64,000 nucleotides of DNA from assembly GCA_945865635.1 (NCBI GenBank), contig CAMBEP010000002.1, positions 1 through 64,000 on the forward strand, given 5' to 3'. The position numbers and the translations under genes were made by a program. The notes beneath the pieces were generated by a model, which searched no databases, had not been told where the DNA came from, and saw nothing but the letters and a program-made list of their open reading frames with translations. This stretch comes from Candidatus Kuenenia stuttgartensis (GTDB lineage Bacteria > Planctomycetota > Planctomycetia > Isosphaerales > Isosphaeraceae). Numbering within the stretch: position 1 is the stretch's first letter; each line of letters begins with the position of its first letter. Shown one piece after another: positions 17,427 through 27,796 of the stretch.

Positions 17427-20400
17427 TTACGATCTCTCAATCTCTGATTGAACAGGCGCCGAACTCTGAAATTGATCGTCGATATTCCCACCAAGCCGAT
17501 GAACACCAAAGTTCACGTCGCCAATCGCCCTCTTGGCCACTGCTTCGAGGTGTTGGTGATGGGTCAGAAAAATGACCTGGGTTTTCTCGGAAAGCTTCGA
17601 GAAGAGCCGAAACGCGGCCGCCGCACGTTCGTCATCGAAATTCACAAGTATATCATCAAAAATGACAGGCAATGGACAATGTCCAGCCCTTTTGCGTTCA
17701 TCAAGCCGATTCTCAATCATCGCCAGTTTCAACGCGAGAAAAAGCTGATCACGTGTTCCTTCGCTCAAATCGTCCAAGTGCAATTTGTCGGAATCTTCGT
17801 CATTCTTGACCACAACAAGGCGCCGACCATAATCCTCATCCTTCACAGTGCGAACTTCAGAGTAAGCACCAAGCGACAACGCCTTGAAATTACGACTTGC
17901 AAATTCAATCACCTGCTCACCCATGCTTTGTCGATATGATTCCGCAGCCTGTTCTAACAAACGGTTTGAAAGTAAAATTCGAATATAATGCTTCATCTGG
18001 CTGTAAGTACTTTCAAAAAAATCCAACCGCTGCTGATTCATTTGCAATGATAATCCAGACTCCACACCCATATTAATTTTGGAAATTTCAAGATCCGTTT
18101 CAATTTTCTTCCTGTTCCATTCTTTCTGCTCGTTCTCAAGCGAATCTTTTGTTGTTTCAAGATGCCGAACTAGCAACATGGCAGACTCTGAATCAAGAGA
18201 CGCCACTTCCTGAAACCATGTTTCCATACTATAGTTTTCAGCAAGCGTTGCAAGCAATTCATGCTTGGATTGAATGATTTCTTCCAAACGATCACGCCGC
18301 TGCATCTTTCCAAATCGAAGATCGACCGCCTCCGGATCCGTCAGGCCAATTAACCGGCACACTTCCTGGATCGCAGCTCTGGATTCCTCAAACTGTTTTA
18401 CATAACGAGCCAAATTTGTCTCTAATTTCATCATGGCATTCTGGTCAACTTGCAGATCAGTCTTAATCTTGAGTTCTACCGAAAGTTTTTTTACAAAATC
18501 CTGGACAATCCGAAACTGATCGGCTGCAAGGTCTGAATGTCCGACTTTTGATGCAATCTGATAGACATCTTTTTCGAATTTTGAGAGTTTCTGCTTATCA
18601 TTTTGAAATTCTAACTGCTTCTTGCGATAACGTTCAATTTCGGCTTGCAATTGTTTGAACTTCTGCAACTCGATTTCAGACTTCTCAGGACTGAATTTCG
18701 CTGTTAATCCAAACTCGACCAATTGCTCATCCCACTTTTGCCTTGCATTATTAAATAATTTAGAATAATTTTTAATCTTATCATCCAAATCACGAATTTC
18801 AATCCGAGCCTTCTGAATTGACTGTTCAAGCCTGGCCCGAGTGGCGATCGTCGATTTCAGAGAATCTTTCAATGAACTCAGTAAATCAAAACAGACAGTA
18901 TGCGGCAAATGCGGTTGGAATTCTCCTTCAAGCAGCGGCAGTATTGATTCGGCAAGTGCATGATCCCATTTAATTCGTGTCGCTTCAATCTGAGTTTCAT
19001 CTCGCTGAAGTTTTTCATTAATTTCCTGAATATCTAAAACGAGTTTAGGCCATGATTCCATCTCCTGTCGACGATTGGCTTCCACACTAATGTTAAGATA
19101 ATGCTGCTTCCAAGTATTGAAGGCTACATCATAACTGGATTCAGCGTTAATCAAATCTGACCCTGACAACTCCAATTCGGCTTCCAGATTCATCAACTGT
19201 CGCATCCACTCCGTTGTCTCAGCATGATACCTCAACTGATCGGCAATCTGATCGACTGTTTTGACATGCTCTTCAAACGCATCAGCAACTTGAAGATCGC
19301 TCAGTGGTTCTAATTCATCGACACCTTTGGGAAGTTCGCCAAACCATCGCCCGCGTACCGCCGACCAATAAATCCGCCGAATGTCACGCGCTGATTCCAG
19401 AACTTCAATAGCTGGAATACGTTCCTGTTCAACCCGCTTCCTGACTTTCGCCTGCAATATGGCATGCTTCTTTGCAAATTCTTTTTTCACACGCTGAGCT
19501 TCAGCAAGGTCAATTTCAGCTTTTTCCAAGAGAATTGCATCTAGCCCAACAGCAATAAAACTTGGCATTTTTAACAAAGAAAATTCTTTGTAAGTGCCAT
19601 TCCAGCCAGAAAGATTCTGTAATTTCTGCGCCCGCTCACTTTCTAATTCTCTTATAGATTTCATCAAAAGGGGCAACTGACTCAACTCTGGTAGAATCGC
19701 TTGATAATGCGAAATCGCACTCTCAACAGCATTAAGACCAACGAACATCGACGCGAGTTCCAACTCTGTCTCAGCCTGAATCAAGTTTTTCTCAGCATTT
19801 TCTTTTGCCGTCACAGCGTTTTTCAGTTCTACCTCTTGCTTAAAAATCAGGTCGCGAATTTCAAAAAGCTTCACTTCTATCAGATTGGTGAATTTAGGCA
19901 GTACATCTGGGTCTGATGAGTGGTAGCCAAACCCAGTGAGTTCTGTTTCAATATCTTTTAATGCAACCATAAGCTGATTAGCCTTGGATGCAATCTGCTC
20001 CTGTAGTGATTGAATCTCCTTAACCTGAAGATGCAGTCTGGTGATCTCATCCTTTTGATCTACTAGAACTTCGTCCACCTGTACTGATTCAATACTTAAA
20101 GCCAGTTCACGCATCTCTGTGGTGATTTTTTGAATCTCATCATCAGCAGACTTTTCAAGCTCCCTGTTCTTGATATACCGATCTCGCTCATCGCCGCCAA
20201 CTCTGGGCAGATTGCCAAGGGCCTGCAGTTCTATCTCAGTTTTTCGAAGCACCTTTAAATGTTCGATCGAGCGTTCCTGCCGCTCAATGCGCTGAATAGC
20301 CTCAGTTTTAGCTCCAATGAGCCCTTTGAATCGTTCCACCTCCGCCGAATAATCTTTCTGGTGCTTTTCAAGTTCCACCCACCGGGCTGTTGTTAAGGTA

Positions 20401-21020
20401 GCATTTTGAATTTCAGTTTCAATCCGTTCTTTTTCCGGTTTGATCTGATTCAATTGCGTTTTGGCCTTGGCCCCGGCATTAGGCTTGAACAGCCGCTCTG
20501 CTTCGTCCCTGAGAGAGGTCCTTACAGCTTCAAATTGATGCAAATCGCCCAGCGATTCGCCGAACAGAATTTTCGAGAAATCACCCTTACCCAACACCAG
20601 ATCTTTGCCACCTCTACGCAGTGTTTCCTGATTTAATCCAAAAAGACTCATGAATAATTCTTCAGGCACCCCGTCAAGATATTGTTCCAGGATAGATTCC
20701 GGCACTGGCGTTTTCAAGTCCGAAACAAAAAGGGTATTACCCGTTTTCTTGCGCCAGAAAATCTTTGCCTCGCCTCTATCATCTTCAATCAATGCACCGA
20801 CCATCATCTTTGATTTAGGATGCATGAAGTCATATTTTTCGTCGCCGCGTTTAAAGCCAAACAGAAGTCGCTCAATCGCGTTAAGCGATGTTGTTTTGCC
20901 TGCTTCGTTCCGACCAATAATGCAATAAAGCCCGCCTCTTGCGACACCAGGTCGACCCAGTTTTAGAATATGATCCGTGAATTGGCCAAAGGCTTTGAGA
21001 TGTAGTTCCAGTAATCGCAT
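17427..21020 (-). CDS. yhaN: YhaN-like AAA ATPase (SbcC/Rad50-type)
   Basis: A 1197-residue SMC/Rad50-like ATPase. The N-terminal half-site has Walker A GRNEAGKTT at 36-44; about 150-1020 is long coiled coil; the C-terminal half-site has the signature LSEGTRDQL and Walker B PVIFDDILVNFDD. No CxxC zinc hook is obvious, which favours YhaN over SbcC. It is expected to work with the YhaO-like phosphoesterase as an ATP-driven DNA end-processing complex. The start lies 3 bases after the yhaO stop (TAA AAT ATG), so the two are translationally coupled. Confidence 0.9.
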   Translation of the reverse strand: MRLLELHLKAFGQFTDHILKLGRPGVARGGLYCIIGRNEAGKTTSLNAIERLLFGFKRGDEKYDFMHPKSKMMVGALIEDDRGEAKIFWRKKTGNTLFVSDLKTPVPESILEQYLDGVPEELFMSLFGLNQETLRRGGKDLVLGKGDFSKILFGESLGDLHQFEAVRTSLRDEAERLFKPNAGAKAKTQLNQIKPEKERIETEIQNATLTTARWVELEKHQKDYSAEVERFKGLIGAKTEAIQRIERQERSIEHLKVLRKTEIELQALGNLPRVGGDERDRYIKNRELEKSADDEIQKITTEMRELALSIESVQVDEVLVDQKDEITRLHLQVKEIQSLQEQIASKANQLMVALKDIETELTGFGYHSSDPDVLPKFTNLIEVKLFEIRDLIFKQEVELKNAVTAKENAEKNLIQAETELELASMFVGLNAVESAISHYQAILPELSQLPLLMKSIRELESERAQKLQNLSGWNGTYKEFSLLKMPSFIAVGLDAILLEKAEIDLAEAQRVKKEFAKKHAILQAKVRKRVEQERIPAIEVLESARDIRRIYWSAVRGRWFGELPKGVDELEPLSDLQVADAFEEHVKTVDQIADQLRYHAETTEWMRQLMNLEAELELSGSDLINAESSYDVAFNTWKQHYLNISVEANRRQEMESWPKLVLDIQEINEKLQRDETQIEATRIKWDHALAESILPLLEGEFQPHLPHTVCFDLLSSLKDSLKSTIATRARLEQSIQKARIEIRDLDDKIKNYSKLFNNARQKWDEQLVEFGLTAKFSPEKSEIELQKFKQLQAEIERYRKKQLEFQNDKQKLSKFEKDVYQIASKVGHSDLAADQFRIVQDFVKKLSVELKIKTDLQVDQNAMMKLETNLARYVKQFEESRAAIQEVCRLIGLTDPEAVDLRFGKMQRRDRLEEIIQSKHELLATLAENYSMETWFQEVASLDSESAMLLVRHLETTKDSLENEQKEWNRKKIETDLEISKINMGVESGLSLQMNQQRLDFFESTYSQMKHYIRILLSNRLLEQAAESYRQSMGEQVIEFASRNFKALSLGAYSEVRTVKDEDYGRRLVVVKNDEDSDKLHLDDLSEGTRDQLFLALKLAMIENRLDERKRAGHCPLPVIFDDILVNFDDERAAAAFRLFSKLSEKTQVIFLTHHQHLEAVAKRAIGDVNFGVHRLGGNIDDQFQSSAPVQSEIERS

Positions 21021-21023
21021 ATT

Positions 21024-22325
21024 TTAAGACTCCCTTGATTTCAGGTACCCATTCGTATTCAATCTCACTTCAAGTAATTCAGGAATTTCCGCAAGAATCA
21101 TTTCGATCTCTTTTTTGTCAAACAGAAGGCCCATCATTTCAGCTTGATCTGCCTCCCGAAAATACGAAGCCTGATTACGCAGTTGCTTTAACTCTTTCAT
21201 ATCCAGAAATTCATCCAGCCAATTGTCAGCCTTGGCCTTGGTTTGGATAAACTCACAAAGCGTACGCATGGCCTGAGTGGTCGGCCCGATTTGAACCGGC
21301 GAATGCGAAGAAACCTGAACGTGCTCTACCCAAATTAACCCCGGGGTCACCATGTTTGCTGCGTTTTGTATTTCTGCGAGTAGAGCATCTTCGGCGCCAG
21401 ACCGCATTTTCAATATCTCTTTATGAATCCTTGAGACACCGTCAATCCTCAAGCGGACCGCTAAAACCCGTCCGCCTGCCTGCTCTGCCATTTCTCTAAA
21501 TCTCTGTTCGCAATACGGCCAAAGTTCGTCGATTGATTGAAACGCCCCAATCTCCACCAAAAGCTCTTCCCAACGAGTTTCATCGAGCGCTTTGAACTCT
21601 TCTGAAATCAATTTCCCATCATCATCCAATTCAATCAAATAAGCCCCCTTGGGGCCTGTCTCACGGATGTGCCGGCCTTGAAGGTTACCAGGAAATAAAA
21701 TTGGCACCTCGCCCTGAAGTGCTTCCCATGACTGCTTGTGAATATGCCCCAAACCCCAAAATTGGTAATGCTTAAAACGAAGATCGTCGAGCGAGCAAGG
21801 CGCATAATCGTCATGCCCGTCTCGCTTCCCACCCGCTAGCGAGGTGTGCAATAACCCGATTTTAATTCCTCCACCATCCAATTCGGGATACCCACGTGCC
21901 AAATTACGAGTTTCACTTTGATTCTTAAACCCTTGTCCAACAATGCGCACACCAGGAATAACCTGATAAATTTCAGGCGATTCTTCGCTGAGCCGGTGAA
22001 ACGTCGGCGGCAATCTCAATGTACGCGTTATTTTACTTTGAGCATCGTGGTTACCTGTGATCGAAACCACTGGAATCTCTCCAAGCCGAGCCATCTGCTG
22101 TACAAAATAAAGCCCTGTCTGATGATCACGCCAATCGCCATCATAATTATCTCCTCCCAAGGTCACAAAATCGACATTTTCCCATACAGCCCAATCCACC
22201 AGATTTTTCAAAGCCTTGCGCGTACTCAGCCGAAAAACCGACGGATCAATATCCGCCAATTTTGTATCCAACCCCCGCATAAGGCTATCCAAATGTATGT
22301 CTGCCGCGTGAATGAATCGGATCAT
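21024..22325 (-). CDS. yhaO: YhaO-like DNA repair exonuclease (SbcD/Mre11-type)
   Basis: A 433-residue calcineurin-like phosphoesterase of the SbcD/Mre11/YhaO group. The five metal motifs are clear: Asp9-x-His11 (AADIHLDS), GGDNYDGD, SITGNHDAQS, GLLHTSLAGG and GLGHIHKQ. C-terminal residues about 280-430 form the capping and ATPase-binding part. The ATG at 22325 has CAGGGTAA upstream; nine extra codons are possible. It should be the nuclease subunit for the adjacent YhaN-like ATPase. Function in planctomycetes is not established. Confidence 0.92.
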   Translation of the reverse strand: MIRFIHAADIHLDSLMRGLDTKLADIDPSVFRLSTRKALKNLVDWAVWENVDFVTLGGDNYDGDWRDHQTGLYFVQQMARLGEIPVVSITGNHDAQSKITRTLRLPPTFHRLSEESPEIYQVIPGVRIVGQGFKNQSETRNLARGYPELDGGGIKIGLLHTSLAGGKRDGHDDYAPCSLDDLRFKHYQFWGLGHIHKQSWEALQGEVPILFPGNLQGRHIRETGPKGAYLIELDDDGKLISEEFKALDETRWEELLVEIGAFQSIDELWPYCEQRFREMAEQAGGRVLAVRLRIDGVSRIHKEILKMRSGAEDALLAEIQNAANMVTPGLIWVEHVQVSSHSPVQIGPTTQAMRTLCEFIQTKAKADNWLDEFLDMKELKQLRNQASYFREADQAEMMGLLFDKKEIEMILAEIPELLEVRLNTNGYLKSRES

Positions 22326-22469
22326 GACGATTACCCTGAAAATACGATCCAAAAGCTCGTTTCAAAACCCCTACTTGAACATCTCAAATTAGTGTAATGT
22401 AACTATGTTCACGTAGCAAGGGGTTGGTCCGGATTTTTTTCCGAAGGCTCTGCTCCGCTTTCAGATTCT

Positions 22470-23390
22470 TCATGTGAGTTGTGCCGATGGTCGTTTCATG
22501 CGGCCGGGTGATGGGTAGGGTTCCGGCTTCGACTCCTTTGCGGCTTCAAGGGCTTTCTGGAGTGATTTCCGGGTCTCGTTTACAGAATCCACCTCCACCT
22601 GGGTCACCACCCCACGGCTTTTCAAGGCCTGGAGACGGGCCAATCGGTGATCGTTTGACTTTAAAATTGTCTGCCACATGGCAATATGCGCCGATGCGAC
22701 CGCTTTTGCCAATATTTCGGCTTCTCCTGCATCAAATTCGCGATTCCCTTGCCTGATATCCAAAGCATGCCGCGCCTGCAAGGCTTGTGATTGATAAAAG
22801 ATCCGTCGCGAGCGGGCTTCCTCAAGGTCGTCGGCCGATCGCTCGAACTCCTCTGATGCGATCGCTCTACGGCTCTTCAGGCGATCGTTGATCGAATGTC
22901 GTTTCTCGACCAGGCTGACGATGGCCGAAACCAATCTCACACGCGGCTCCAGATGCGCCACAAGCAATTGAAAATGCTCGACTTCCGTAAATGCCCGCTG
23001 GTTTCTCGAAAGTTCCAGAAGGTAGTTCTGCCAGTTGATCAGGGCGATCAACTCATCGCGCTCGGCTGAGGATATGGCCAAATTTCCTTCGTTTTCAATC
23101 AGTTCGATTTGTGGGGCTGCGCCCGATGCGACCAGTTTTCGCGAACGGGCGACTTCGACCCTCAATATTTCGAGGCGGCGCTCCATCTGGCTGAGGGAAA
23201 GCCGTAAATCATCAAGCCCCATAATTCGATACATCATCCAGGGGTCGGACTTCGGCTCGTCTGCCCTTGCTCCTGAGATTGGCTGGGATGCAAAAATCAA
23301 GGCTATGTAAACCAAGCGACATATTGTTGAAATGACCGTCTGGGAGTAGTCTTTGACCAAGCGTGTCCAACGGTTGACTTGTGCAGGCAT
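22470..23390 (-). CDS. Secreted coiled-coil protein, unknown function
   Basis: A 306-residue protein with an N-terminal hydrophobic signal or anchor (VISTICRLVYIALIFASQ, about 19-36, then GARADEP) and an almost entirely helical remainder. Two long amphipathic heptad stretches (about 55-160 and 165-280) suggest a hairpin like those in TolC- or HlyD-type proteins, but I see no lipoyl or barrel motif. The C-terminus is Pro-rich. It is divergent from the SDR gene. I do not assign a function. Confidence 0.7.
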   Translation of the reverse strand: MPAQVNRWTRLVKDYSQTVISTICRLVYIALIFASQPISGARADEPKSDPWMMYRIMGLDDLRLSLSQMERRLEILRVEVARSRKLVASGAAPQIELIENEGNLAISSAERDELIALINWQNYLLELSRNQRAFTEVEHFQLLVAHLEPRVRLVSAIVSLVEKRHSINDRLKSRRAIASEEFERSADDLEEARSRRIFYQSQALQARHALDIRQGNREFDAGEAEILAKAVASAHIAMWQTILKSNDHRLARLQALKSRGVVTQVEVDSVNETRKSLQKALEAAKESKPEPYPSPGRMKRPSAQLT

Positions 23391-23457
23391 GGCCGGATCC
23401 TTTGATCAATGAGTGGTGACTCTGATTTTGGATCTATTCTCTCAGGAAAGGCGGAAA

Positions 23458-24228
23458 ATGATCAATCCATTTGATTTGACTGCGAAGCTGGCGATTGTGA
23501 CGGGCGGCAATGGCGGGATCGGTTTTGGGATCGCCCAAGGCTTTGCCCAGGCGGGTGCGATGGTGGCTGTGGTGGGTAGGGATCGTGAAAAAACACGGGA
23601 TGCTGCTGCCCGACTGGCTGTGGATTTTCAGGTCAGGGCCGAGGGTTTCATTGCCGATGTGGCTCAGCCTGAGCAGGTTGGGGCCGTGACCGACGCGATT
23701 TTAACCCGCTTTGGAAGGATCGATATTTTGGTAAACAATGCGGGCATGAATATTCGTAAAAGGCCTGAGTTGATGACGATTGAGGAGTGGGACGAAGTCC
23801 TGAGGGTCAATCTGACAAGCGTATTCAGCTTCTCAAAAGCGGTCTATCCGGCGATGAGGGCGAATGGGGGCGGAAAAATCATCAATATTGGCAGCATGAC
23901 ATCCCTGTTCGGGGCCGCATTTGCGCCTGCCTATGCTGCGGCCAAAGGGGGAGTGGTGCAGATTACAAAAAGTCTGGCAATGGCTTGGGCGAAGGATCAT
24001 ATCCAGGTCAATGCCATTCTGCCAGGCTGGTTTATCACGGACCTCACGAACAAAGCGCGAGAGGAGATCCCGGAGGTTTATCATAAAGTTGTCGATCGCA
24101 TTGCCGCTGGCCGCTGGGGGCAGCCTGAGGACATCGCTGGCACAGCTCTCTGGATGGCATCACGTGCCAGCGATTATGTCACAGGTGTGGCTGTGCCGGT
24201 GGATGGCGGCTACAGCTCAGCCGTTTGA
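23458..24228 (+). CDS. Short-chain dehydrogenase/reductase (SDR)
   Basis: A 256-residue classical SDR, probably acting on a sugar acid or similar (2-deoxy-D-gluconate 3-dehydrogenase or glucose 1-dehydrogenase-like). Cofactor motif TGGNGGIGFG at 15-24, NNAG at 93-96, catalytic Ser146 (NIGSMTS), Tyr159 and Lys163 (YAAAK), and GWFITDLT after the active site. The ATG at 23458 is preceded by GGAAAGGCGG; 15 upstream codons in frame are unlikely to be used. No operon partner: neighbours on both sides are on the other strand. Confidence 0.92.
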   Translation: MINPFDLTAKLAIVTGGNGGIGFGIAQGFAQAGAMVAVVGRDREKTRDAAARLAVDFQVRAEGFIADVAQPEQVGAVTDAILTRFGRIDILVNNAGMNIRKRPELMTIEEWDEVLRVNLTSVFSFSKAVYPAMRANGGGKIINIGSMTSLFGAAFAPAYAAAKGGVVQITKSLAMAWAKDHIQVNAILPGWFITDLTNKAREEIPEVYHKVVDRIAAGRWGQPEDIAGTALWMASRASDYVTGVAVPVDGGYSSAV

Positions 24229-24253
24229 TGGAATTTTGAGGCCCCGATCCCTC

Positions 24254-24652
24254 TCAGGCAGATGGCGCAGGAGAGGCAGACGGGGTAGGGCTCAGAGCCG
24301 GCAGGTCGGTCAATCGGTGTGGCGATTGTGGGCTCGGCTGGGCTTCTCCGCTGGCGGATAGAGGCTCTTCATAGATCGCTTGAATGATGGGCTCATAAAC
24401 CGTGCCCGACTTATCAATCGCCAAGGGCAGGCCCGGCTTTGGCAGGGGCGGTGCATGGCCTGCCATTTTCAACGAGGCTTCCGGGGCACTTGTTGCGCGT
24501 TGCAACCCATTGTCCCTAAAAGATTTCTGTACGGCTGTCGGCTGGGTGGGGGTATCAGGACCAGGAACCAAGATCAGAAACGCCAATCCAACGGGAAAAA
24601 CGGCCATGAGCGCCCACCTCCATGCGGGTTGAGAATTCGTCAAAACGGACAT
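24254..24652 (-). CDS. Small single-pass membrane protein, Pro/Ser-rich
   Basis: A 132-residue protein with one membrane segment (ALMAVFPVGLAFLILVPG, about 14-31) and a Pro/Ser/Ala-rich extracytoplasmic tail ending PTPSASPAPSA. I recognise no domain. It is supported only by its position in an otherwise empty gap on the strand opposite the SDR, its sensible topology and lack of an overlapping gene; no clear ribosome binding site is seen. It converges with the SDR gene. Confidence 0.5.
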   Translation of the reverse strand: MSVLTNSQPAWRWALMAVFPVGLAFLILVPGPDTPTQPTAVQKSFRDNGLQRATSAPEASLKMAGHAPPLPKPGLPLAIDKSGTVYEPIIQAIYEEPLSASGEAQPSPQSPHRLTDLPALSPTPSASPAPSA

Positions 24653-24789
24653 GGCGTATCATGCGAAATCCGGGAGTTTTGTCAAGCGGAAGGTCGTTCA
24701 GGCGGGCAGGGGTGGGTGGGGTCTTTTTTTTGGGCCCAAGAATGGGTTCTGGGCGATGTTTGGGAATTGGGACAGGTGTAGCAATAGCG

Positions 24790-24833
24790 AAAAAAAAAAC
24801 GCTCCAGAATGACGATAAACGACACACTGGAGC
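24790..24833 (-). terminator. Rho-independent terminator of ilvD
   Basis: On the minus strand a 7-bp stem GCTCCAG / CTGGAGC (24833-24827 with 24807-24801) is followed by C and a run of ten T (the A tract 24790-24799 on the plus strand). It lies about 53 bases after the ilvD stop codon. Confidence 0.88.
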
Positions 24834-24885
24834 TTTAATTCATAGATCAAGCATCATAACAATAACGGAATCGACACGGGCGGAA

Positions 24886-26784
24886 TCAATCCCATTTCAG
24901 GACACCGCCGGTGTCGGCCGATGTCGCCATTTTGGCGTATCGTGCCAGAAAGCCCTTGGTCACACGCAGGGGCGGTGGGGTCCAGGCGGCCTTTCGGCTG
25001 GCCAGTTCGGCATCGCTGAGCTTGACCTCCAGCTTGCCGTTCATAATGTCGATGGCGATGATGTCGCCGTCCTTGAGCAAGCCGATTGGGCCGCCCACAG
25101 CGGCTTCAGGGCTGACGTGGCCGATCGATGCGCCTGCGGTTCCGCCTGAGAATCGGCCATCGGTCACCAGGGCGCATGACTCGCCCAGGCCGACGGCTTT
25201 GATGGCGGTCGTCGGGGCAAGCATCTCTTGCATGCCGGGGCCGCCCTTGGGGCCTTCCATGCGCACCACCACCACATCGCCCGCCTTGACCTTGCCGAAA
25301 ACGATGCCGTTATAGGCGTCTTCCTCGCTCTCAAAGATCACGGCCGGACCTTCGTGGGTCAGCATATTGCTGGAGACGCCCGCAGTTTTGACCACAGCGC
25401 CGCTTGGTGCCAAATTGCCATAAAGCACGGCCAGGCCACCTTCTTCGGAATAGGCTTTGGGCACTTCGCGAATCACGTCGAAGACGTCAAAACCGTCGGG
25501 TGCAGGGCCCTTGAATCCATGACCGCCGGCAACCGGAGCCTCCAGAACAGCGATATCCGCGGCCGAGACCGATCCGCTGGACCAAGCCTTTGACGACCGA
25601 ACGCCGCCGGGCCGAACGGCCGTCCACTTGCGCGCGTCGCTCTCGGCATGTTCTGCTCGCACATCATATTCGGCGATATTTTCGCCCAGTGTCTTGCCTG
25701 TCACCGTGATGCAATCCAAGTTTAAAGTGCCAGGCTTGCCGCGTTCCACAGCGCCCAGGATTCCGTGAATCCCACCGGCGCGGGCCACATCTTCAATGTG
25801 ATACTTGCCTGAAGGCGAGACTTTACAGATATGAGGCGTGCGCTTGCTCACGGCCGCGATCCGCTTTAGGTCAAACGGAACTTCGGCTTCGTGGGCGATG
25901 GCCAGAATGTGCAAAATCGTGTTGGTCGAACCACCCATGGCCATGTCCAGAACCATGGAGTTGTCAAAGGCTTCCAAAGTGGCAATCTCACGCGGCAGAA
26001 GACCGTGGCCCGGGCCAACTTTGCCGAACGCCTTGGCCATCTCCACAATACGGAATGCAGCATCGCGATAAAGCGTCTTGCGCTCGGCCGATGTCGCCAG
26101 AATCGTGCCATTGCCCGGCAAGGCCATGCCAATGGCCTCGGCCAGGCAGTTCATGCTGTTGGCGGTAAACATGCCGGAGCAGCTTCCGCAGGTGGGGCAT
26201 GCGGCCTGTTCGATTTCCAGAAGCTCTTCCGCCGAAATCAGGCCCGACTGACGCTTGGCGCCTGCCACGAAGGCGTCGATCAGGTCCACTGTCTTGCCCG
26301 AAGCCGTCACGCCTGCCTCCATCGGGCCGCCGGAAACGAAAATCGTGGGGATGTTCGTACGCATCGCGCCCATGAACATGCCGGGCACAATCTTGTCGCA
26401 GTTCGGGATACAGACCATGCCATCGAACCGGTGGGCTTCGATCATGGTTTCCACACTGTCGGCGATGATCTCCCGCGATGGCAGCGAAAACTTCATCCCC
26501 TTATGGCCCATGGCAATGCCGTCGTCCACACCGATGGTGTTGAAGATGAACGGCACCCCGCCTGCCTCACGCACGCATTCTTTCACATAATTGCCCACCT
26601 CCTGAAGGTGGACGTGGCCGGGAATGATGTCGACGTGGCTATTGCAAATCGCGATAAAAGGCTTCTCCCAATCATCCTCACGAACGCCGGTGGCTCGCAG
26701 AAGGCTCCGGTGTGCGGCGCGCTGGTCGCCTTTTTTGATCGTGTCGGAACGCATGAACGATTCAGTGTTGGGCTCGGATGACAT
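24886..26784 (-). CDS. ilvD: Dihydroxy-acid dehydratase
   Basis: A 632-residue IlvD/Edd-family enzyme that dehydrates 2,3-dihydroxy-isovalerate and -methylvalerate in branched-chain amino-acid synthesis. Iron-sulfur and active-site motifs are [23 protein letters not shown] and [19 protein letters not shown]; the C-terminal region has DGRFSGGT and GHVSPEA, including the catalytic serine segment. Length is near the E. coli enzyme (616). The ATG at 26784 ([14 protein letters not shown]) is preferred to the longer frame (26886), whose extra residues are low-complexity. No other ilv or leu genes are nearby. A terminator follows. Confidence 0.95.
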   Translation of the reverse strand: MSSEPNTESFMRSDTIKKGDQRAAHRSLLRATGVREDDWEKPFIAICNSHVDIIPGHVHLQEVGNYVKECVREAGGVPFIFNTIGVDDGIAMGHKGMKFSLPSREIIADSVETMIEAHRFDGMVCIPNCDKIVPGMFMGAMRTNIPTIFVSGGPMEAGVTASGKTVDLIDAFVAGAKRQSGLISAEELLEIEQAACPTCGSCSGMFTANSMNCLAEAIGMALPGNGTILATSAERKTLYRDAAFRIVEMAKAFGKVGPGHGLLPREIATLEAFDNSMVLDMAMGGSTNTILHILAIAHEAEVPFDLKRIAAVSKRTPHICKVSPSGKYHIEDVARAGGIHGILGAVERGKPGTLNLDCITVTGKTLGENIAEYDVRAEHAESDARKWTAVRPGGVRSSKAWSSGSVSAADIAVLEAPVAGGHGFKGPAPDGFDVFDVIREVPKAYSEEGGLAVLYGNLAPSGAVVKTAGVSSNMLTHEGPAVIFESEEDAYNGIVFGKVKAGDVVVVRMEGPKGGPGMQEMLAPTTAIKAVGLGESCALVTDGRFSGGTAGASIGHVSPEAAVGGPIGLLKDGDIIAIDIMNGKLEVKLSDAELASRKAAWTPPPLRVTKGFLARYAKMATSADTGGVLKWD

Positions 26785-27130
26785 CGCTTTTACAATCCAG
26801 GTCGAATGGGAGGTTTTGGTCTTGGTCTTGGTTGGCGCCGATTCTGAACCGAATGGGATCGGTCTTTTTGCACAACTTATTGTCACGTCTCAGGAGCGAA
26901 TTGTCCATCGAAAAACGTGCCTTCAATCGATTTCAAAATTCATGTCAGTCGGCCACGTGCGTTTCATTCCCAACGCTTTAGCCCAACTTTTCCAAGGGCC
27001 ATCCAATTTTGGATCGATCTGAAAGCCCCCACGACTCCTACTAAAAACCATCGCCTTGGGACCCATGAACGGTCCGAATCCTGGCATTCCCACTCCGCTG
27101 GTTTTGACGGACGGCCACCCAATACCGCCA
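26785..27130. other. Gap upstream of ilvD
   Basis: About 346 bases between the ilvD start and the stop of the immunity-like gene. Short open frames exist on both strands but none has a recognisable product or ribosome binding site. I see no leader peptide with runs of Leu/Ile/Val codons and no clear attenuator. The ilvD promoter should be here. Confidence 0.5.
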
Positions 27131-27796
27131 TTAAAACCAAGCTTCTGGGCATCTTGGTCCGGCCCACTCGACAAAAGGGCGACCCATTTTTTCGATCTCC
27201 CCGGTCTTGAATTCCCGGTCGATCCAGATTTCCTCTCTTCGAAAATCCTTGACTACGATTCTGCTTGTTTCCGCCGATATGCCCGCGACGACAATTCCGT
27301 AAAGGTCGCAGATCGAGTCGCCGCCGACTTCGCTCAGGTGGTATCTATCACGGAGGTTGGGATCAGGCTCAAGCCAAGGCCTGATGGTGTAATCCGTCTC
27401 ATAAAAAGCGGTGAAGGTTTTGTCAAAAAACGTCTTGGAATCAACGTTCCTGAGCGAATCATCACGCCGAAAGGCGCTGATGTCAAGAAATTCTTTCATA
27501 CGGACAAACGTCTGGGTTAGTGGAAACCGATCGTCCCATTCACCAATGTATTGGCCAAAAAAGATAAAGCGAAACTGCACCTGGATCGTCTTGGAAATCT
27601 GTTCAGGTTTACAAAATTCCCATCTTTCTTGATCACCATCTTCGACGGACTGATTGCAGTCGCTCTGTTCTAAATCTAAAAACCACCGCCCGTCGGCAGA
27701 ATCGGCCCTGAAAACCAACAGTTTTCGGTTGCGAACCCTGTAACAAACCAACTCCCCAATTTCAATCGCGATTGTATCCGGGTTCCCAAATATCAT
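27131..27796 (-). CDS. Hypothetical protein, possibly an Imm42-type immunity protein
   Basis: A 221-residue soluble protein rich in aromatic and acidic residues. The opening MIFGNPDTIAIEIGEL resembles, from memory, immunity protein family 42 of polymorphic toxin systems (openings of the MIxGxPxxFAIE type). No toxin gene is next to it: the neighbours are ilvD and a 444-base non-coding gap. If correct, this is an orphan immunity gene protecting against a toxin from elsewhere. The family call is tentative; that it is a real gene is more secure, because the protein has normal composition and fills the gap. Confidence 0.6.
   Translation of the reverse strand: MIFGNPDTIAIEIGELVCYRVRNRKLLVFRADSADGRWFLDLEQSDCNQSVEDGDQERWEFCKPEQISKTIQVQFRFIFFGQYIGEWDDRFPLTQTFVRMKEFLDISAFRRDDSLRNVDSKTFFDKTFTAFYETDYTIRPWLEPDPNLRDRYHLSEVGGDSICDLYGIVVAGISAETSRIVVKDFRREEIWIDREFKTGEIEKMGRPFVEWAGPRCPEAWF

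Noticed and set aside
16721-17575. 284-codon frame antisense to the nitroreductase
   Set aside because: Overlaps the nitroreductase and the end of yhaN; rich in Arg/Gln/His with no domain.
25891-26781. 296-codon frame antisense to ilvD
   Set aside because: Shadow of a highly conserved enzyme gene in GC-rich codon structure.
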